In this document: positions 59,316-64,000 of the stretch, one piece after another
Layout of the letters: the number at the start of each line of letters is the position of its first letter
Position numbering within the stretch: the first letter of the stretch is position 1
Source of the DNA: Compostibacter hankyongensis
GTDB taxonomy: Bacteria; Bacteroidota; Bacteroidia; Chitinophagales; Chitinophagaceae
DNA length: 64,000 bases
Direction of reading: 5' to 3'
Assembly (NCBI RefSeq): GCF_039541075.1
Contig: NZ_BAABFN010000002.1
Coordinates: forward strand, 868,001 to 932,000
Notes under the pieces: generated by a model
Databases searched by the model: none
Told to the model about the DNA's origin: nothing
The model's input: the letters and a program-made list of their open reading frames with translations, nothing else
Position numbers and translations under genes: made by a program

Positions 59316-59437
59316 AAACACAGGAAGCCCTGGCGTAAGCCGGGGTTTTTGTTTTGGAGCAGATGCCGAGCTCGCTCGTGTAGCTGCGGAAAAACAAAAA
59401 CCGGGTGGTGCGAAGCACAGCGGGGCTTCCTGTGTTT
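59316..59437. terminator. Inverted-repeat block with two back-to-back terminators
   Basis: The arms AAACACAGGAAGCCC (59316-59330) and GGGCTTCCTGTGTTT (59423-59437) are perfect inverses. A second pair nested inside (59340-59362 and 59384-59405) is nearly so. The left arm is itself a hairpin CCTGGC-GTAA-GCCGGG followed by TTTTTGTTTT (rightward); the right arm on the minus strand ends in CCGGTTTTTGTTTTT (leftward). This would insulate the island end from both directions. Confidence 0.6.
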
Positions 59438-59466
59438 AGTTTCACCCAAAAAGGATCACCGCAGTT

Positions 59467-59483
59467 AATCCAGTCATCCCGAC
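59467..59483 (+). repeat. Right attachment repeat (attR side)
   Basis: Perfect 17-nt direct copy of the tRNA-Pro 3' end at 41312-41328. A chance match of this length in this position is not credible. It marks the distal junction of the island. Confidence 0.9.
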
Positions 59484-59606
59484 CAAGGGTCCGACTAACC
59501 ATTGGAACCGCCTCCTTTTCGGATCGCCGCAGGCAATCCAGTCTCATCATTCTATAACTGGGGAAATGTTCAGTTTTTTCTCAGAATTGGCGTGGATTTT
59601 TGTTCC

Positions 59607-60848
59607 ATGAAGCTGTTTTCCCTTGTATTTATGCTACTCTTGTGCCTGCCGCGGCTGATACAGGCGCAAGAAAAGCAGCTGGAAGACTTCCTGATGCAGG
59701 GCAGGGCCAATAGCCCCCTGCTGCACGATTATGCCAACCAGGTGAAAAGTCTGGGTTGGGACAGCGCCAAGCTCAGGGCCGGATACGGGGTGCAGGTCGC
59801 CGCCAACAGCGATTTCATGTATGCCCCGGTGATCCATGGATGGGGCTATGATCCCGCCATCACCAACGGGCAGAATGTCAGCGCCTTAATGGTGGTAAGC
59901 AAGGAGGTCATCGGGAAAAATAACCTGCAAACAAGATTAAACAGCCTGATGCTTCAGCAAAAAGCGATTGAAGGGCAATCTCAGTTATCTGAACAGGCCC
60001 TGTTTCAGCAAATCACCGGCCAATATATTATTTGTTACAGCGATCAGCAGCAGCTGATATTGACAGAAGAGATCCTTTCCTTTTTACAAAAGGAGGATGA
60101 TGTGCTCAGGAAGCTGACCCGGTCTTCGGTATTAAAACAAACCGATTATCTTACTTTTAAAGTTGCGCTGCAGCAACAAAGCCTGGCAAGAGAACAAACA
60201 AACATCCAACTGCACAATGATCTGGCCGCCCTGAATTATATGTGCGGCATCACGGATACGACATTCATTTTGCTGACTGCTCCCAAGCTGAAACCAACGG
60301 TTACGACTTCCTTTGATCAAAGCAGGTATGCGGCAAACTTCCGGATCGACAGCCTGAAAAATGCCAATAATGCGGAGCTCATCAATCTGAATTACAAGCC
60401 TAAAGTAAGCGTTTTTGCCGACGGGGGATATCAGTCCGCACTTCCGCGGGAGGCCTATAAAAATTGGGGCATAAGCGCGGGAGTAAATATTACCCTGCCG
60501 GTATATGACGGGCGCCAACGCAAAATGTCGCTGCTGCAGAACGATCTTGCCGAAGATACCCGGAAACAATCAAAGGAGTTTTTAAGAAAACAGTTTGAGC
60601 AGCAAAAAATGCAGCTGATGCAGCAGCTGACCGACTATCAAAACCTGACGGCTTCCGCAGAGAGACAGTTGAATTATACCCGGACACTCGTGGAGGCCGA
60701 CAAAAAGCAATTGGGTACCGGAGATATACGCATGACAGATTACCTTTTGGCAGTACATAATTACCTGGATCTCCGGTTTTCACTGATCCAGTATGAAGCA
60801 GCAAAGCTTTCCATTCTCAATGCGCTAAATTACCTGATCCTGAAATGA
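59607..60848 (+). CDS. TolC-family outer-membrane efflux protein
   Basis: The outer-membrane exit duct of a tripartite pump. From the ATG at 59607 it has a signal peptide (MKLFSLVFMLLLCLPRLIQAQ), then the long alpha-helical OEP repeats (about 25-410). The upstream in-frame ATG at 59502 would place about 35 unlikely residues before the signal, so I reject it. Length of 413 residues is near the lower end for the family. It overlaps the adaptor start by 4 nt, so the operon is duct-adaptor-pump. Substrate unknown. Confidence 0.88.
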   Translation: MKLFSLVFMLLLCLPRLIQAQEKQLEDFLMQGRANSPLLHDYANQVKSLGWDSAKLRAGYGVQVAANSDFMYAPVIHGWGYDPAITNGQNVSALMVVSKEVIGKNNLQTRLNSLMLQQKAIEGQSQLSEQALFQQITGQYIICYSDQQQLILTEEILSFLQKEDDVLRKLTRSSVLKQTDYLTFKVALQQQSLAREQTNIQLHNDLAALNYMCGITDTTFILLTAPKLKPTVTTSFDQSRYAANFRIDSLKNANNAELINLNYKPKVSVFADGGYQSALPREAYKNWGISAGVNITLPVYDGRQRKMSLLQNDLAEDTRKQSKEFLRKQFEQQKMQLMQQLTDYQNLTASAERQLNYTRTLVEADKKQLGTGDIRMTDYLLAVHNYLDLRFSLIQYEAAKLSILNALNYLILK

Positions 60849-61765
60849 AATATTGTATCCTACTCGGGCTTATCCTGCTTTCCGTCGCAGATTCAGGCTG
60901 TCACCAGACAGAACCGGATAACAATGCGGATAATGAAGAAAGCGCCGTGACACCTGTAACCATTACCCAGGCAGACACCGCCGTCTTAAAAGAGACCATA
61001 ACGCTTAATGCCGTCTCTACCTTTCTTTTAAATACAGATGTCAAAGCAAATGTCAACGGCTACATTACCCGTTCTGCGATTCATAACGGGGAAAAGGTGC
61101 ATCAGGGTCAGACTTTGTTTGTACTGGAAACCAGGGAAGCCCGCAGCATTGGCAACACCATCAACCAATTGGACTCCACTTTTAAATTTTCAGGAAACAA
61201 CACCGTAAAAAGTCCCTCATCCGGGTACGTCATTATGCTGAATCATCAGCCGGGAGACTATGTGCAGGATGGTGAAGTCCTGGCAACTGTAGCCAACGAG
61301 CCAAGCTTTGGCTTCATGCTGAGCCTGCCTTATGAAGACCGGCAGCTGCTGCTGCATAATAAAAATGTGGTGATCCTGTTGCCGGACAGTACGCTGCTTC
61401 AGGGCACTGTCTTACAATGGATGCCGCAAATGGACAGCCTCATTCAGACACAACAGGTCTTTATAAAAACCCGTTCCCATAATACCATACCTGCCGGGTT
61501 AATAGCCCAGGCTATACTTGCCGGCAATGCAAGCAGCCATCCCTCATTACCCACAGCGGCTGTGTTATCCGACGAAAGCCAGCAGCATTTCTGGGTGATG
61601 AAGCTGCTCAGTGATTCCATGGCCGTCAAAATACCCATTCAAAAAGGGGTCGAAAGCGGCGGGCGTGTAGAAATTGTAGCTCCTGCTGTTCAGGCCACAG
61701 ACCGCTTTGTCCTGCAGGGCGCATACGGATTGCCGGACACCGCGCAGGTCGCTATTCAACATTAG
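60845..61765 (+). CDS. RND efflux periplasmic adaptor (membrane fusion) lipoprotein
   Basis: A 306-residue adaptor linking the RND pump to the TolC-type duct. Signal with a likely lipobox (SVADSGCH, cysteine near 19). The lipoyl/barrel-sandwich halves are VNGYITRSAIHNGEKVHQGQ and SPSSGYVIMLNHQPGDYVQD, with a short alpha-hairpin between them. The hairpin is shorter than in AcrA-like adaptors. It starts at the duct stop (ATGA) and ends 4 nt before the pump start. Confidence 0.88.
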   Translation: MKYCILLGLILLSVADSGCHQTEPDNNADNEESAVTPVTITQADTAVLKETITLNAVSTFLLNTDVKANVNGYITRSAIHNGEKVHQGQTLFVLETREARSIGNTINQLDSTFKFSGNNTVKSPSSGYVIMLNHQPGDYVQDGEVLATVANEPSFGFMLSLPYEDRQLLLHNKNVVILLPDSTLLQGTVLQWMPQMDSLIQTQQVFIKTRSHNTIPAGLIAQAILAGNASSHPSLPTAAVLSDESQQHFWVMKLLSDSMAVKIPIQKGVESGGRVEIVAPAVQATDRFVLQGAYGLPDTAQVAIQH

Positions 61766-61769
61766 TGTT

Positions 61770-64000
61770 ATGAAAAGGTCATTTTTCTACCATTATAAAA
61801 GCCCGATGCTGGTGCTGACGGGTATCATCCTTTTGGGCGGTGTATTGGCCTATACGCGGTTGCAAACCTCATTATTCCCTGAAATCACATTTCCGAAAAT
61901 CAAAATTATCGCAGATGCCGGGCAGCAACCCGTGGATCAGATGGCCATTATGGTAACCCGGCCGTTGGAGAATGCCATTAAGCGGGTTCCGGGCCTGGTC
62001 AAGCTGAGAAGCACGACCAGCCGGGGCAGCTGTGAGATTTCGGCCTTCATGGATTGGCATGCAGATATCGACCTGAGCAAGCAGCAGATAGAATCCCGGA
62101 TCAATGAGGTCCGAAACCAGTTACCGGCGGATATCCAAATCACGGTGGAAAAGATGAATCCTTCCATTCTGCCGGTGATCGGATATGCGCTGAACAGCAG
62201 CAAAAGAAGCGCTATTGAGCTGAAGCAGCTGGCACTTTACACGATCAAGCCATTCCTGTCCCAGGTTGCGGGAACCAGCGATATACAGGTCATCGGAGGG
62301 GCGGATAAGGAATATTGGGCCGTGCTGGATCAGGAAAAGATGAGCCGGCTCGGGCTCACTCCCGAAAGGGTCGCCCAATCGCTGAATAATACCAACTTTA
62401 TACGCGCCAACGGCTACTTATCGGATTATCGGATGATGTATTTGACGATCACCGATGCGCAGCTGCATAACCTGGATCAGTTAAACAATACCGTTATCCG
62501 GAACGACGGGCAGAGAACGATTACCTTAAAAGACATAGCGGATGTCTCTATTCACCCGGCCAAACAATATGTAAGGGTGAATGCCAACGGAAAGGAAAGC
62601 ATTTTGATTGGTGTGGTCAAACAGCCTGATGCCAACTTAATAGACCTGTCTGCCAGGATGGATCAAAAGCTGAAAGCGTTGAAGAAAATGCTGCCCGGTG
62701 ATGTTATTATAAAGCCTTATTATGTACAGGCCGATTTTGTGAATGCCTCGGTGAAAAGCGTTACGGACTGTTTATGGATCGGCTTACTGCTGGCGGTAGC
62801 CGTGGCCGTGCTGTTTTTGCGATCCTGGAAAGCCAGCGCTACTATTTTAATGATCATACCGGTCACGCTGAGTCTGACCCTGCTGGCCTTATATCTTACC
62901 GGCCAGACCTTTAATATTATGACACTGGGTGCCATTGCAGCGGCCATAGGGTTGATTATCGATGATGCCATCGTGGTAGTGGAGCAAATACACCGGACCC
63001 ATGAGGAGCATCCTCTGGAGCAACCCGGAGAGCTGGTGCGAAAAGCGCTGCATTACCTGTTAAAGGCTATGGTGGGTTCCTCACTCAGCACCATTGTGAT
63101 TTTTATCCCTTTTATTTTAATGACCGGGGTGGCGGGCGCCTATTTTAGGGTGATGACAGACGCCATGATCCTTACGCTGGCATGCTCGTTCTTTGCTACC
63201 TGGATCCTGCTTCCGGTCATTTATCTCTCTTTTTCAAAAAGAAAAGAAGACAACAGGCCACCCCCGGCTGTACATGAAGTAAAAGAACGAAAATGGGTCG
63301 GTTATTTTATCCGGCGTCCGCTTTTTAGCTACCTGTTTATAGCGCTCTTGGTATTGCTGTCTGCTTTGATCATTCCCCGCCTGGATACAGGCTTTCTGCC
63401 GGAGATGGACGAAGGCAGCATCGTGCTGGATTATTCGTCCCCTCCCGGTACCACGCTGGAAGAAACTGACCGGATGCTGCGCGAAGTGGAAAGGATCATT
63501 GTAGCCGACTCCAACGTAGCAACTTATAGCCGTCGCACGGGAACGCAGATGGGTTTTTTCATCACAGAGCCCAACCGGGGAGACTATCTTATCCAGTTAA
63601 AGAAAAACAGGAAGGAAACTACCGAAGCGGTAATAAATGAATTAAGGCAGAAGATATCGGCCTCCCAGCCCGCGCTGGTAATCGATTTCGGACAGGTGAT
63701 CGGTGATATGCTGGGCGATCTGATGAGCTCGGTGCAGCCTGTTGAAATAAAAATATTCGGACGGGACGAAACCGTTATCCGGCAATACGCCCGGAAAATT
63801 GCTGCCATCGTGGGCAAGATTGACGGAGCTGCGGATGTCTTTGACGGTATTACCATTGCCGGCCCCTCTGTCAGCATCCGGCCTGATTTTGCAAAGCTGG
63901 CAGCATATAATCTCAATCCGGCTGATTTTCAATACCAGATGCAGACCGCGCTGGAAGGGAATGTTGCCGGCTATCTTTTTGATCCTTTACAAATGACGCC
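61770..64000 (+). CDS. RND efflux pump subunit (3' end outside window)
   Basis: The inner-membrane proton-driven pump, open from the ATG at 61770 to the window end (743 codons, no stop). The family start is LQTSLFPEITFPKIKIIADA, and the TM4 proton-relay motif LGAIAAAIGLIIDDAIVVVE with its two Asp residues lies near 385-405. The second half begins RPLFSYLFIALLVLLSAL and FLPEMDEGSIVLDYSSPPGT, which resembles heavy-metal-type (HME) RND pumps more than the hydrophobe type, but I would not fix the substrate. Full-length RND pumps are about 1000-1050 residues, so about 300 residues are missing at the window edge. Confidence 0.93.
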   Translation, partial: MKRSFFYHYKSPMLVLTGIILLGGVLAYTRLQTSLFPEITFPKIKIIADAGQQPVDQMAIMVTRPLENAIKRVPGLVKLRSTTSRGSCEISAFMDWHADIDLSKQQIESRINEVRNQLPADIQITVEKMNPSILPVIGYALNSSKRSAIELKQLALYTIKPFLSQVAGTSDIQVIGGADKEYWAVLDQEKMSRLGLTPERVAQSLNNTNFIRANGYLSDYRMMYLTITDAQLHNLDQLNNTVIRNDGQRTITLKDIADVSIHPAKQYVRVNANGKESILIGVVKQPDANLIDLSARMDQKLKALKKMLPGDVIIKPYYVQADFVNASVKSVTDCLWIGLLLAVAVAVLFLRSWKASATILMIIPVTLSLTLLALYLTGQTFNIMTLGAIAAAIGLIIDDAIVVVEQIHRTHEEHPLEQPGELVRKALHYLLKAMVGSSLSTIVIFIPFILMTGVAGAYFRVMTDAMILTLACSFFATWILLPVIYLSFSKRKEDNRPPPAVHEVKERKWVGYFIRRPLFSYLFIALLVLLSALIIPRLDTGFLPEMDEGSIVLDYSSPPGTTLEETDRMLREVERIIVADSNVATYSRRTGTQMGFFITEPNRGDYLIQLKKNRKETTEAVINELRQKISASQPALVIDFGQVIGDMLGDLMSSVQPVEIKIFGRDETVIRQYARKIAAIVGKIDGAADVFDGITIAGPSVSIRPDFAKLAAYNLNPADFQYQMQTALEGNVAGYLFDPLQMT

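Larger units (their letters stand above)
59223..59606. other. Right end of the island and leader of the efflux operon
   Basis: Contains the inverted-repeat terminator block (59316-59437), the right attachment repeat (59467-59483) and an imperfect copy of the attachment neighbourhood (59521-59548). No gene is supported; the small frames here fall inside the inverted repeat. The efflux operon promoter is expected in the last 60 nt but was not identified. Confidence 0.6.

Noticed and set aside
59252..59449. A 65-codon minus-strand frame near the island end
   Set aside because: It lies inside the inverted-repeat terminator block; its sequence is explained by the hairpins.
41605..59466. A CRISPR array, BREX, DISARM or restriction-modification system in the island
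   Set aside because: No regularly spaced repeats and no methyltransferase, PglZ or Cas-like gene were found.

Overview
The window is from a Bacteroidota chromosome, most likely a member of the Chitinophagaceae. The evidence is two SusC/SusD pairs, a FecI/FecR sigma/anti-sigma pair, FecR with a DUF4974-type C-terminus, promoter-like TAnnTTTG boxes, and general absence of Shine-Dalgarno sequences. The assignment comes from reading alone; no database was searched.

Layout. 1-8.3 kb: a structured ncRNA candidate, clpB, queG, an FkbM-type methyltransferase, and an ECF sigma/FecR operon whose third gene is an unusual STN-domain protein with a small C-terminal barrel instead of a TonB receptor. 8.3-11.3 kb: lutABC (L-lactate oxidation). 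11.4-16.4 kb: a rhamnose module, rhaM plus an FG-GAP protein, divergent from a GH106-type alpha-L-rhamnosidase lipoprotein. 16.8-24.2 kb: a complete haem uptake operon (TonB receptor, HmuY, HmuT, HmuU, HmuV, HmuS, and a small Cys-rich protein). 24.3-41.0 kb: an esterase, two SusC/SusD pairs, a decayed SusC fragment, a DeoR regulator, an FMN reductase, a sialate O-acetylesterase-type SGNH hydrolase, a PQQ-type sugar dehydrogenase and a SnoaL-like protein.

41.25-59.48 kb is an integrated island. It starts at the 3' end of tRNA-Pro(CGG), and the last 17 nt of that tRNA region are repeated perfectly at 59467-59483. A large serine recombinase sits beside the tRNA. The cargo looks like genome defence and DNA processing. 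It holds a 1975-residue fusion (transglutaminase-like, DUF4011, SF1 helicase, MTES_1575-type nuclease, DUF3320), a DUF3892 protein, a decayed second copy of the helicase tail, a SIR2-HerA-KTSC gene set, SbcC/SbcD, and a DUF6922-like orphan. The five genes sbcD, sbcC, SIR2, herA and KTSC all run the same way with short gaps.

59.6-64.0 kb: a TolC/adaptor/RND efflux operon begins directly beyond the island; its pump gene runs off the end of the window.
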